From Nocardioides agri (GTDB lineage: Bacteria; Actinomycetota; Actinomycetes; Propionibacteriales; Nocardioidaceae), in NCBI RefSeq assembly GCF_013778305.1, contig NZ_JACEIC010000001.1, forward strand, positions 558,001 through 622,000: a stretch of DNA of 64,000 nt, read 5' to 3'. How positions within the stretch are numbered: position 1 is the first letter of the stretch; each line of letters begins with the position of its first letter. A program made the position numbers and the translations under genes. Shown here piece after piece: positions 17,780-26,695 of this stretch. The notes below the pieces were generated by a model, which saw nothing but the letters and a program-made list of their open reading frames with translations, ran no database searches and was not told the origin of the DNA.

Positions 17780-19441
17780 GTGGCTCACAACATCGCTGAT
17801 CTCTTCGAACACGCCGTCGACGCCGCGCCGGACAACCTGGCCGTCAAGGTCGGCGACCGGACCGTGACCTACGCCGAGCTGGAGGCCGATGCCAACCGGC
17901 TCGCTCACTACCTGCAGTCGCAGGGGGTGGGACCGGGCGACCACGTCGCCATCTACGCCAAGAACAGCATCGAGCACGTGGTGGCGACCCTGGCGATCGT
18001 GAAGATCCGGGCCACCACGATCAACGTCAACTACCGCTACGTCGAGGCCGAGCTCGACTACCTCTTCGACAACGCCGACGTCGTCGCGCTCATCCACGAG
18101 CGCTCCTACGCGCCCCTGGTCGCGGCCTGCTGGCCCAAGCACGAGAAGCTCACGGTCGCCGTCGTCGTGGACGACGCGCTCGACCCGGACGACCAGTCCG
18201 ACTTCTCGTCGTACGGCGGGGTGCACTACGACGAGGCGATCGCCGGCCAGAGCGCGGAGCGCGACTTCGGCGAGCGCAGCCCCGACGACATCCACATCAT
18301 CTACACCGGCGGCACGACCGGCTTCCCCAAGGGCGTCATGTGGCGCCACGAGGACTTCTGGCGGGTGCTCGGCGGCGGCATCGACTTCTACACCGGCGAG
18401 CCGCTGGAGGAGTACACCCAGTCGAGCCAGGCCAACGACCCGCGGATGGTCACCTTCCCGCTCAGCCCGCTCATGCACGGCGGCGCGCAGGCCGGACTGC
18501 TGATGCACCTCTTCGCGGGACACCTGACGATCCTCGAGCCGAAGTTCGACCCGGTCCGCACCTGGGAGCTGATCGAGCGGGAGAAGATCCAGCTCATCTT
18601 CATGACCGGCGACGCGATGGCCCGGCCGCTGATCGAGGCCTACGAGGCGAAGGCCGCGACCGGCACGCCGTACGACGGCTCCAGCCTGTTCGCGATCTCG
18701 AGCAGCGCGGCGATCTTCAGCCCGCCGGTCAAGGAGCGCTGGATGGCGGCGTTCCCGAACGCCGTCTTCACCGACTCGGTCGGCTCGACCGAGACCGGCT
18801 TCTCCGGCATGGGCATGGGCGACCCCAACAACATCTCCAAGGACGGTCCGATCGTCGGCCTCGGCCCGGGCAGCGTCGTCCTCGACGAGGACAACCGGAT
18901 CCTCGACCCGGAGACGAACGTCGGCAGGACCGGTCGGCTCGCCCGCGGCGGCTCGGTGCCGGTCGGCTACTACAAGGACCCGATCAAGTCGGCGGCGACC
19001 TTCATCGAGATCGACGGCGCCCGCTACTCCGTGCCCGGCGACTTCGCCCGGATCGAGGAGGGCAAGCGGATCACGCTGCTCGGCCGCGGCTCCAACTGCG
19101 TCAACACCGGCGGTGAGAAGGTCTACCCCGAGGAGGTCGAGATGGCCATCAAGGGACACCCGGCCGTGTACGACGTGCTCGTGGTCGGCATCCCCGACGA
19201 GAAGTACGGCCAGGCGGTGGCCGCGGTCGCGGAGCTGCGCGAGGGCCAGACCCTCGAGCTGGAGGACCTGCGCACCTACCTGCGCGCGCACCTGTCCGGC
19301 TACAAGCTGCCGCGGTCGCTGACGATCGTCGACCGGGTGCCGCGCAACGCCACCGGCAAGGCGCAGTACCCCGCCGCCAAGGAGATGGCGCTGGCCGGCT
19401 TCGCGGCCAAGGCCGCCGTCGTCGACCCGACGTCCGTCTGA
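17780..19441 (+). CDS. fadD19: Steroid-type acyl-CoA ligase, FadD19-like
   Basis: A 553-residue adenylate-forming enzyme. The P-loop segment YTGGTTGFPKGVMWRHEDFWRVLGG is the FadD19 signature. Later motifs are DSVGSTETGFSG, VPGDFARIEEGKRITLLGRGSNCVNTGGEKVYPEEVE, and the C-terminal lysine in NATGKAQYP. FadD19 activates the C26/C24 acids of sterol side chains; whether this protein uses sterols or another branched acid is inference. The GTG start follows the operator and -10 directly, giving a leaderless message. The next gene begins 17 bases after the stop and is probably cotranscribed. Confidence 0.87.
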   Translation: MAHNIADLFEHAVDAAPDNLAVKVGDRTVTYAELEADANRLAHYLQSQGVGPGDHVAIYAKNSIEHVVATLAIVKIRATTINVNYRYVEAELDYLFDNADVVALIHERSYAPLVAACWPKHEKLTVAVVVDDALDPDDQSDFSSYGGVHYDEAIAGQSAERDFGERSPDDIHIIYTGGTTGFPKGVMWRHEDFWRVLGGGIDFYTGEPLEEYTQSSQANDPRMVTFPLSPLMHGGAQAGLLMHLFAGHLTILEPKFDPVRTWELIEREKIQLIFMTGDAMARPLIEAYEAKAATGTPYDGSSLFAISSSAAIFSPPVKERWMAAFPNAVFTDSVGSTETGFSGMGMGDPNNISKDGPIVGLGPGSVVLDEDNRILDPETNVGRTGRLARGGSVPVGYYKDPIKSAATFIEIDGARYSVPGDFARIEEGKRITLLGRGSNCVNTGGEKVYPEEVEMAIKGHPAVYDVLVVGIPDEKYGQAVAAVAELREGQTLELEDLRTYLRAHLSGYKLPRSLTIVDRVPRNATGKAQYPAAKEMALAGFAAKAAVVDPTSV

Positions 19442-19458
19442 CTCTCGGAGAGGCACCC

Positions 19459-20562
19459 ATGCGCACCCCCATCTGCGACACCTTCGGCATCGACTACCCG
19501 ATCTTCGCCTTCACCCCGTCGGAGCACGTGGCCGCGGCCGTGTCGCGGGCCGGCGGCCTCGGCGTGCTCGGCTGCGTGCGGTTCAACGACACCGAGGAGC
19601 TCGAGCAGACGCTGAGCTGGCTGGACGACAACACTGACGGCAAGCCCTACGGCGTCGACATCGTGATGCCGATGAAGATCCCCACGGAGGGCAAGTCGGT
19701 CGACCTGAAGGCGATGATCCCGCAGGACCACATCGACTTCGTGGACCGGACGCTGCAGAAGCTCGGCGTGCCCCCGCTGCCCGAGGGCGAGGGCCGGGAG
19801 GGCGTGCTCGGCTGGCTGCACTCCGTGGCCCGGTCGCACCTCGACGTGGCCCTCCAGCACCGACCGGTGCTGATCGCCAACGCGCTCGGCTCGCCGCCGG
19901 TGGACGTGATCGAGAAGTGCCACGACCACGGGATCAAGGTGGCGGCGCTGGCCGGGGCCGCGAAGCATGCGCTGTCCCACGTGCGCAACGGCGTCGACAT
20001 CATCGTGGCGCAGGGCTACGAGGCGGGCGGGCACACCGGCGAGATCGCCAGCATGGTGCTGCAGCCCGACATCGTGGACGCGGTCGGCCCCGACGTGCCC
20101 GTGCTCGGTGCGGGCGGCATCGGCTCGGGCCGCCAGGTCGCGGCGTCGCTCGCGCTCGGCGCGCAGGGCGTGTGGACCGGGTCGATCTGGCTCGGCACGG
20201 AGGAGTACCAGAGCCTCCAGTCGAACGCGGGCTGGACCGAGGCGTTCACCCGCGCGACGTCGTCCGACACCGTGCGCACGCGCATCTACACCGGCAAGCC
20301 GGCGCGGCTGCTCAAGACGAAGTGGACCGAGGCCTGGGCCGAGGAGGACGCGCCCGAGCCGCTGCCGATGCCGCTGCAGAACCTGCTCGTCTCCGACGCC
20401 CACAACCGGATCAACGCCTCCGGCGACCCCGACGTCATCTCGATGCCGATCGGGCAGATCGTCGGCCGGATGAACGAGGTGCGCCCGGTCGCCGACGTGA
20501 TGGCGTCGCTGGTGGCGGAGTTCGAGGAGGCCGTCGGCCGCCTGGAGTCGATCCGCACGTAG
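19459..20562 (+). CDS. Nitronate monooxygenase family FMN enzyme
   Basis: A 367-residue TIM-barrel flavoprotein of the 2-nitropropane dioxygenase/enoyl-reductase-like family. The FMN-binding signatures are QGYEAGGHTGEIASM and VLGAGGIGSGRQVAASLALGAQGVWTGS. Related genes appear in steroid and fatty-acid catabolic clusters, where they may act as enoyl-CoA or nitronate oxidases. It follows fadD19 by 17 bases with GGAGAGG as ribosome site, so it probably belongs to the same KstR-like unit. Confidence 0.85.
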   Translation: MRTPICDTFGIDYPIFAFTPSEHVAAAVSRAGGLGVLGCVRFNDTEELEQTLSWLDDNTDGKPYGVDIVMPMKIPTEGKSVDLKAMIPQDHIDFVDRTLQKLGVPPLPEGEGREGVLGWLHSVARSHLDVALQHRPVLIANALGSPPVDVIEKCHDHGIKVAALAGAAKHALSHVRNGVDIIVAQGYEAGGHTGEIASMVLQPDIVDAVGPDVPVLGAGGIGSGRQVAASLALGAQGVWTGSIWLGTEEYQSLQSNAGWTEAFTRATSSDTVRTRIYTGKPARLLKTKWTEAWAEEDAPEPLPMPLQNLLVSDAHNRINASGDPDVISMPIGQIVGRMNEVRPVADVMASLVAEFEEAVGRLESIRT

Positions 20563-20676
20563 CGCACGTAGCGCAAGGAGTCCGCAAGGTTCTCCCCAGA
20601 ACTGCCCTGACGCTACCGATCGGGCCGGCGCGCGACGCACCATGGGATGTCGTCGTGGTGCTGGGGGGTGCTCGAG

Positions 20677-20811
20677 ATGAGGTCGTTGCTGCACGTGGTG
20701 GCACAGGTCGTGGTCGTGCTGGTGAGCGCGTGGTGCCTGCTGGTGCAGGTCGCCCACGTCGACCAGGCGTGGAGCGGGGTCCGCGACCGCACGGAGGCGA
20801 CCGCCCGCTAG
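20677..20811 (+). CDS. Possible small membrane peptide
   Basis: A 44-residue open frame: MRSLLHVVAQVVVVLVSAWCLLVQVAHVDQ forms one hydrophobic helix, followed by a charged tail ending TEATAR. A GGGGGG run lies about ten bases upstream but it is a poor ribosome site. No family is recognised and the coding status is uncertain. It occupies the stretch between the monooxygenase gene and the next small gene. Confidence 0.35.
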   Translation: MRSLLHVVAQVVVVLVSAWCLLVQVAHVDQAWSGVRDRTEATAR

Positions 20812-20839
20812 CCGGGTCTCGCCGCCCTCTGATCGGCTC

Positions 20840-21061
20840 CTACCCGGCGACCGCACCGGAGCGGAAGCCCGGCCACGCCCACCAGTGCCGGTTGCGCCGT
20901 CGGACGCGGACGCGCGCGGGCGGCGTCGGACCGGGTGCCGGCGTGGTCGTGGTGCGGACGGCGTGGGCGCGCCGGATGTCCTCGGCGCGCCGAGCGGCCT
21001 CGCCGGCCTGGGCGCGGGCGTGGTCGACGGCGAAGGTGGGGTGGATCCCGGTGGTGTTCAT
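20840..21061 (-). CDS. Small basic hypothetical protein
   Basis: A 73-residue protein. Its N-terminus MNTTGIHPTFAVDHARAQAGEAARRAEDIRRAH is probably helical, and it ends in a Pro/Arg-rich tail with NRHWWAWPGF. A strong GAGGAGCAGCC ribosome site precedes the ATG, which supports a real gene. No domain is recognised; similar short proteins are common in Nocardioides-type genomes (recollection, not tested). Confidence 0.6.
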   Translation of the reverse strand: MNTTGIHPTFAVDHARAQAGEAARRAEDIRRAHAVRTTTTPAPGPTPPARVRVRRRNRHWWAWPGFRSGAVAG

Positions 21062-21164
21062 GGCTGCTCCTCGGCGTGGAAGGGTCGTGTCGATGTCATC
21101 GACCCTCGCGCTAAGACAGCACGGTGGAATCAGGCGGAATCCGTATCTTCCGACGCTTCCCGCC

Positions 21165-22214
21165 TCAGCGCAGGTCGGGGTGCGCCCGGCCGGCGATGAG
21201 CGGCAGGTCGAGGTAGGTCCTGATGCCCGGGTCGGCGGCGACCACGTAGGGGATCGAGTTCACGCAGTGCACGGCCGTGGCGACGATGCCCGGGTTGCGG
21301 ACCAGGCCCTCCTCGACCGTCTCCGGCTGCCAGCCCTTGATGGTGACGAAGGCGCTGGGGTCGCCCTGGACCTCGACCTCGAACCGCTCGCCCTCGGGCC
21401 CGAAGGTCCAGGCGGGGGAGAGGTGCTCCTCGCCCATCAGCCAGTTGACGGCGATGCGGACGACGCACGCCTCGCCGACGTACGCCTCCCAGACGAACCG
21501 CTGCCCGGCCACCAGGCCCGGCTCGATGACGCCGATCGGCGTCGAGATCGGGGCGGTCGCGACCGCGACCTCCTGCGACGTGCGGATCTCGGCGTCGGGG
21601 GAGAAGCCGAGCGTGTCGAGGCACATCCGCACCGACTGGATGAACCCGCCGGACAGCAGACCGAGCATCGGTCCGCCCATCGCCTCCTCCGGCGGGCCGC
21701 CGAACATCATGATGTGGCGGACGACGTCCGGCGCGTCGTAGGTGCGGATGTCGGAGAACTCCTCGCCGCGCACGAAGGTCACCTTGGCCGACAGCGCCGA
21801 GAACATCAGCGGGTGCAGCTCGGTGATGCCGCCGGGGTTGATCCCGGTGCCGTGCAGCGTGGTGCCGCCCTCGGCGCACGCGGCGGCGAGCGGGGCGCCG
21901 TCCTTCTCGGAGGGGTAGAACCAGCCGACCGGCGTGACCACGTCGAACCCCGCGCGCAGCAGCGCGGCGACCTCGTCGCGGTCGGGGATGAGCGGGGCGT
22001 AGACGACCGCGTCGGCGTCCAGCGCCAGCACCTCGTCGACCGACGTGGTGGCCAGCACCCCGATCGGCTCGCGGCCGATGATCGTGCCGACGTCGACGCC
22101 GTGCTTGGCCTCCGAGTGGACCCAGCAGCCGACGAGCTCGAGCTCGGGGTGGTCGAGGACGGCTTCGATCGCGGCCCGGCCGACGCCGCCGGTGGCCCAC
22201 TGGATGACGCGCAC
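21165..22214 (-). CDS. Dihydrodipicolinate-reductase-like NAD(P) oxidoreductase
   Basis: A 349-residue protein opening VRVIQWATGGVGRAAIEAVLDHPELELVGCWVHSEAKHG, a Rossmann fold of the DapB N-terminal type. A later HGTGINPGG resembles the substrate region of 2,4-diaminopentanoate dehydrogenase relatives. It is too long and too different to be the lysine-pathway DapB. Such proteins recur in mycobacterial lipid-catabolism regulons. A KstR-like box lies 18-31 bases upstream of the GTG, and GAGAGGG provides a ribosome site. The reaction is not known. Confidence 0.75.
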   Translation of the reverse strand: MRVIQWATGGVGRAAIEAVLDHPELELVGCWVHSEAKHGVDVGTIIGREPIGVLATTSVDEVLALDADAVVYAPLIPDRDEVAALLRAGFDVVTPVGWFYPSEKDGAPLAAACAEGGTTLHGTGINPGGITELHPLMFSALSAKVTFVRGEEFSDIRTYDAPDVVRHIMMFGGPPEEAMGGPMLGLLSGGFIQSVRMCLDTLGFSPDAEIRTSQEVAVATAPISTPIGVIEPGLVAGQRFVWEAYVGEACVVRIAVNWLMGEEHLSPAWTFGPEGERFEVEVQGDPSAFVTIKGWQPETVEEGLVRNPGIVATAVHCVNSIPYVVAADPGIRTYLDLPLIAGRAHPDLR

Positions 22215-22231
22215 GGCGCCACCCTCTCAAC

Positions 22232-22245
22232 TAGAACGTGTTCTC
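22232..22245 (-). promoter_or_regulatory. KstR-like operator
   Basis: TAGAACGTGTTCTC matches TnnAACnnGTTnnA except for the last base. It sits just upstream of the dihydrodipicolinate-reductase-like gene and adds that gene to the putative KstR-type regulon of the window. Confidence 0.68.
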
Positions 22246-22254
22246 GTCCAGCGT

Positions 22255-23511
22255 CTACAGCGACGTCATCACACCGACGGGTTCCGGGGAGAACCGCGGG
22301 AACACGGTCGCCGTCGACGCGCCGAAGCGGGTCGCGACCACCTCCGCCAGCACGCTGCGGTAGTCGGTCGTGACGAGCAGGTCGGCGTCGCCGTCGGCCC
22401 GCAGCCCCGGCCAGGAGCCGTAGTAGCGGCCGCCGCGGACCCCCGCGCCGGCGAGCAGCATGACGTTGCCGTAGCCGTGGTCGAGGCCCTGGCTGGCGTT
22501 CTCGACCACCCGGCGCCCGAACTCGCTGATCGTCAGCAACGTGACCTTGCCCGCCTGGTCGCCGAGGTCGCCGAGGAAGGCCGCGATCGCGCCGGCGAGC
22601 TCGCCCACGTTGTCGACCATCCACCCGCCGTCGGCGCTGCCGATCCCCGCGTGCATGTCCCAGTCGCCCTGGTCGACGGTGAAGACCTCGACGCCGACGT
22701 TGCCGCGGATCGCGCGGGCGACCTGCGCGAGCGCCTTGCCCAGGTCGGTGTCGGGGTAGCTGCTCGTCGTGTCGGCGGCCGCCTGCGCCGGGCCGAACGT
22801 GTCGACCGCCTCGTACGTCGAGCGCATGGCGCGCCCGAGTGGCGAGCGGTCGTGGTCCCACAGCGTGCGCAGCGAGCGCCGGCGCTCTCCGTGGTCCCAC
22901 TCGTCCTCGCCGGGCAGCCCGACGTCGTCGACCGCGGACGCCGACATCGTGGGCTCGGGGCCGAAGAGCGAGGTCGGGGTGACCCCGCCGCTCATGTTGA
23001 ACCCCTGGAGCGGCGAGCGCCCCGGCGCGGTCCCGATGAGGCGGTTGAGCCACCCGCTGCGGCTCTCCGAGCCGGGGTCGGCGTCCTCGACCTCCTCCAT
23101 CGCCGCGAAGTGCGACCGGTTGGGCGACGGCAGCCCCGTCGCGTGCACCGCGGCGACCTGGCCGGCGGCCCACATCGGCAGCAGCGGTGCGAGCGCCGGG
23201 TGCAGGCCGAACATCCCGTCCTTCGCGAGCAGCCGGTCGGCGGGCACGGCGATCCGCGGCCGGGCCGCGTAGTAGACCGGGTCGGCGTGCGGCACGACCA
23301 TCGACAGCCCGTCGGCGGCACCGCGGAGCGACAGCACGACGAGCACCGCGGGTGCGGGCGTCGCCGAGGCGGCGGACGCGGTGACGGCGGCCGAGCCGAC
23401 GAGGGTGGTCGCGCCGGCCAGCGCGACCGCGCCGGTGAAGAGGCCGCGCCGGGACACGGCGGCGAACTCGGGGCAGCACGGCTGCGGAGCGGCGGAGGTC
23501 AGGGGGTCCAT
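22255..23511 (-). CDS. DUF1501 protein with Tat signal
   Basis: A 418-residue protein. SRRGLFTGAVALAGATTLVGSAAVTASA (about residues 20-47) is a twin-arginine signal. The mature part has DUF1501 (sulfatase-like fold) features: VLSLRGAADGLSMVVPHADPVYY, DHGYGNVMLLAGAGVRGGRYYG and LTISEFGRRV. Such proteins are exported folded and are usually encoded beside DUF1800 genes, as here; five bases separate the pair. The biochemical role is unknown. The start is the ATG just after the DUF1800 stop. Confidence 0.85.
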   Translation of the reverse strand: MDPLTSAAPQPCCPEFAAVSRRGLFTGAVALAGATTLVGSAAVTASAASATPAPAVLVVLSLRGAADGLSMVVPHADPVYYAARPRIAVPADRLLAKDGMFGLHPALAPLLPMWAAGQVAAVHATGLPSPNRSHFAAMEEVEDADPGSESRSGWLNRLIGTAPGRSPLQGFNMSGGVTPTSLFGPEPTMSASAVDDVGLPGEDEWDHGERRRSLRTLWDHDRSPLGRAMRSTYEAVDTFGPAQAAADTTSSYPDTDLGKALAQVARAIRGNVGVEVFTVDQGDWDMHAGIGSADGGWMVDNVGELAGAIAAFLGDLGDQAGKVTLLTISEFGRRVVENASQGLDHGYGNVMLLAGAGVRGGRYYGSWPGLRADGDADLLVTTDYRSVLAEVVATRFGASTATVFPRFSPEPVGVMTSL

Positions 23512-23516
23512 GGCGG

Positions 23517-25058
23517 TCACCGGGTCATGAAGTCGGGGGAGTCGAGCAGGGTGGTGAGCAGGCGCGGCATGCCCCAGCGCACGAGGTCGTGCTCGCGGGT
23601 GATCCGCGCGCGAGGCTTGCAGCCGGTCGCCTGGCAGCACGCCGCGAGCAGCCGCTTGGATGCCGGCTCGTGCAGCACCAGTCGCGCCATGTGGTCGACG
23701 AGCGCGTCGAAGCGCACCGTGCGGGCCGGCAGCCAGGACGCCGGCGCCGGGTAGCGGATGCCCCGGCTGGGCCACCACCCGCCGGCCAGGGAGCGGTGGA
23801 CCGCGAGCGACGCGACCAGGCGGGACGGCGACGACCAGGACTCGCTGTCGATCGGCTGGCCGTCGGGCCGGGGCCAGTCGAAGGGCTTGATGCCCATCCC
23901 GGCCACCTGCCACAGCAGCGCGTTGGCGGCGTGCTCGTCGCCGGCGTCACCGGCCGGCGGGCGACTCACGCGGATGCCCAGGGCGCGGTACGCCGCGACC
24001 AGGTCCTCGCCGGGGTCGCGCACCTTCACCCCCGCCGCGCGGGCGAACTCGGGGGACCGCACCAGCGCCCTGAGCACGGGCACGATCGCGGTGTCGTTGG
24101 CGAGGTAGACCCGCGCGAGCCGGGCGACCAGCGCGTCCGACGGGTCGTCGCGGACGAACTTCACGGCCAGCCGACGTGCCACGCGGCGGGCGGTCGCCGG
24201 GTGGTGCGCGAGGTAGCGGAGGTAGTCCCGCGTCACCGCGCGCCCGTCGGCGGACGCGTTGCGGCTCTCGAAGCCGAGCACCTTCACGCGTCCTCGGGCG
24301 TGGCCCTCCTCGTCGTACTTCGCGCGGAACGTGGTCCACATCTCGACCGTCCAGCCCGTGAGGATCCGGGCGGACGCCTTGACGTCGTCCTCGCTGTAGA
24401 CGCGGCCGACGGTGTAGAGCTCGAGCAGCTCACGGCCGAGGTTCTCGTTGGGGTGCTGGCGCGTCGACGAGACGTTGTCGAGGTTGATGAGCATCGCGGG
24501 GTGCGTGACCACGGCGGTGAGCAGGTCGTCGAACCGGCCGAGCGCGTGCCGGCGGATCTCGTCGCCGTAGTCGGCGCGCCAGGTGAACTGGGCGTCCCCG
24601 TTGACCGGCACGTTGAAGTGGTGCTCCCACAGCTCGGTCATCACCTCGTGGACCTGCCGACGGGTGCGCATCCGGCGCACCAGCAGCCACCGCTGGTAGT
24701 CGGCCATGACCTGCCAGCCGTACTCCACCCCGGTGCGCTGCCGCTGCCACAGGTCGGTGCAGCCGCGGTCGAGGCTGGGCCACCAGGCGCGGACGGCATC
24801 GGCGTCCCGGTCCGGCACCGAGCCCGGTCGCAGCTGCTGCTCGAACCACGCGGCCGCCCCGCCGGCCCGGCGTACGTCGCGGGCCAGCGCCGGCGTGAGC
24901 CCGTAGGAGAAGCGGCGGACGAGGTGCCGGTCTCGCGGGCTCAGCAGGCGCACGCGGGAGCGGCGCCGGGGGCGGTACGCCGCGGCGTCCTCGCGCGGGA
25001 CCGCGACCGCGGCGGCACCGGCGGGCGCGGCCGCGAGGAGCGATCGACGGGTGGGCAT
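23517..25058 (-). CDS. DUF1800 protein with Tat signal
   Basis: A 513-residue protein with a twin-arginine-type start (MPTRRSLLAAAPAGAAAVAVP) and a DUF1800 domain: HLVRRFSYGLTPAL, MTELWEHHFNVP, LINLDNVSSTRQHPNENLGRELLELYTVG and YSEDDVKASARILTGW. It is the upstream partner of the DUF1501 gene; the two form a widespread exported pair of unknown function. The 272 bases between its start and the divergent membrane-protein gene hold no recognised element. Confidence 0.87.
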   Translation of the reverse strand: MPTRRSLLAAAPAGAAAVAVPREDAAAYRPRRRSRVRLLSPRDRHLVRRFSYGLTPALARDVRRAGGAAAWFEQQLRPGSVPDRDADAVRAWWPSLDRGCTDLWQRQRTGVEYGWQVMADYQRWLLVRRMRTRRQVHEVMTELWEHHFNVPVNGDAQFTWRADYGDEIRRHALGRFDDLLTAVVTHPAMLINLDNVSSTRQHPNENLGRELLELYTVGRVYSEDDVKASARILTGWTVEMWTTFRAKYDEEGHARGRVKVLGFESRNASADGRAVTRDYLRYLAHHPATARRVARRLAVKFVRDDPSDALVARLARVYLANDTAIVPVLRALVRSPEFARAAGVKVRDPGEDLVAAYRALGIRVSRPPAGDAGDEHAANALLWQVAGMGIKPFDWPRPDGQPIDSESWSSPSRLVASLAVHRSLAGGWWPSRGIRYPAPASWLPARTVRFDALVDHMARLVLHEPASKRLLAACCQATGCKPRARITREHDLVRWGMPRLLTTLLDSPDFMTR

Positions 25059-25330
25059 GCGGCGACTCCGGGTGCGGTGCGCGGTGCCGGTCGCTCTCCC
25101 CGAGTGGGAGCCCGTCCGCGGACTGCGTCGATCCTAGGACGGGCGCCGCGGAACTGCCGAGGTCTCGCGAAAGCCAGACCCCTCGGGTGGGCCGCTACGA
25201 TGCCTGCACCAGACCCCGCACTGTGAGGACGCAACGCCCAGCCCATGGACGGCTCTCAAAGTCCGCAGCTCTCCCCGCCGCCCGGCGCCGCACGCAACGG
25301 CTCGACCGGCACTGACGTGGGAGGGCGCGC

Positions 25331-26695
25331 ATGACGACCTGGTTACTGCTCCTCACCGCCGCGGTGATGATCGCCGCCTGCGGCGCCTTCGTGGCGGCGG
25401 AGTTCTCCTTCGTGACGGTCGACCGCAACCAGGTCGAGCAGGCCGCGGCCGGCGGGGACCCGCGCGCCCAGCGGCTCCAGCGCGCGCTGCGCTCGCTGTC
25501 GACCCAGCTGTCCGGCGCGCAGGTCGGCATCACGATCACCAACCTCGCGATCGGCTACCTCGCCGAGCCGGCGATCGCCGACCTGATCGACCAGCCGCTC
25601 GCGGAGCTCGGCGTACCCGAGAGTGCGGTGACGCCGATCGCCGTCGGCCTCGGGCTGGCCGTCGGCACCGTGCTCACGATGATCTTCGGCGAGCTGGTGC
25701 CCAAGAACCTCGCGATCGCGCGGCCGCTGCGGGTCGCGCTGGCCACGGAGCGGTTCCAGAGCGGCTTCACCGCGGTGATGCGGGGGCCGATCCGGGTGCT
25801 CAACGGCTCCGCGAACGCGATCGTCCGCCGGCTCGGCGTCGAGCCTCAGGAGGAGCTCCGGTCCGCGCGCAGCTCCACCGAGCTGGCATCGCTGATCGAG
25901 CGCTCGGCGACCCTGGGGACCCTGGACCACGAGACGGCCGAGCTGATGGGCCGGTCCGTGGAGTTCGGCGCCCGTACGGCGGGCGAGATCATGACGCCCC
26001 GGGTGCGATGCACCAGCCTCGGCGTCAACGACCGCGCCACCACCCTGATCGAGCGCACCCGTGAGACCGGGCACTCCCGGTTCCCGGTCGTGGACGCCGA
26101 CGAGACCGTCGTCGGCACCGTGCACGTCAAGGCGGCCGTCGCCCTGCCGGTCGGCGAGCGAGCCACGACCAAGGTCAAGCACCTGATGTCGAAGCCGATC
26201 ATCGTGCCCGACTCGCTGCGTCTCGACCCGCTGCTCGCGCTGCTGCGCCGCGACGGCTTCCAGCTCGCGGTCGTCCTCGACGAGTACGGCGGGTTCGACG
26301 GCATCGTCACCCTCGAGGACGTGGTGGAGGAGATCGTCGGGGAGATCGCCGACGAGCACGACCCGGCCAGCGCGAACGCCCGGCACCTCACCGACGGTCG
26401 CTGGTCGCTCTCCGGCCTGCTGCGCCCCGACGAGGTCGAGGACCTCACCGGCGTGGTGCTGCCCGACCACGAGGACTACGACACGATCGCCGGCCTCGTG
26501 CTGCGCGAGCTCGGCCGGGTCCCGGAGGTCGGTGACCTCGCGGAGATCGTCGTGCCCGGCGTCGCGGACCCCGGCACGGAGGACCCGGTCAACCGGTTGG
26601 CGGTGCTCACCGTCGAGCGGATGGACGGCCTGCGCATCGACCGGCTGTCGCTGCGGCTGCTCGACCAGCCCGACCCGGGGGAGGGCGGGTCATGA
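25331..26695 (+). CDS. CNNM/CBS-domain membrane protein (hemolysin C/CorC family)
   Basis: A 454-residue protein in the family order: DUF21/CNNM membrane domain with about four helices (1-180), a pair of CBS domains (about 200-330, with GEIMTPRVRC and VVLDEYGGFDGIVTLEDVVEEIVGEI), and a CorC-HlyC transporter-associated domain (about 350-440, with WSLSGLLRPDEVEDLTG). Family members take part in magnesium or cobalt efflux and divalent-cation resistance. The stop overlaps the next paralogue by four bases. The ATG has GGGAGGGC upstream. Confidence 0.9.
   Translation: MTTWLLLLTAAVMIAACGAFVAAEFSFVTVDRNQVEQAAAGGDPRAQRLQRALRSLSTQLSGAQVGITITNLAIGYLAEPAIADLIDQPLAELGVPESAVTPIAVGLGLAVGTVLTMIFGELVPKNLAIARPLRVALATERFQSGFTAVMRGPIRVLNGSANAIVRRLGVEPQEELRSARSSTELASLIERSATLGTLDHETAELMGRSVEFGARTAGEIMTPRVRCTSLGVNDRATTLIERTRETGHSRFPVVDADETVVGTVHVKAAVALPVGERATTKVKHLMSKPIIVPDSLRLDPLLALLRRDGFQLAVVLDEYGGFDGIVTLEDVVEEIVGEIADEHDPASANARHLTDGRWSLSGLLRPDEVEDLTGVVLPDHEDYDTIAGLVLRELGRVPEVGDLAEIVVPGVADPGTEDPVNRLAVLTVERMDGLRIDRLSLRLLDQPDPGEGGS

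Noticed and set aside
25059..25330. Possible metal riboswitch before the CNNM genes
   Set aside because: No consensus of the M-box, yybP-ykoY or other known class could be matched by eye; only weak stems are seen.
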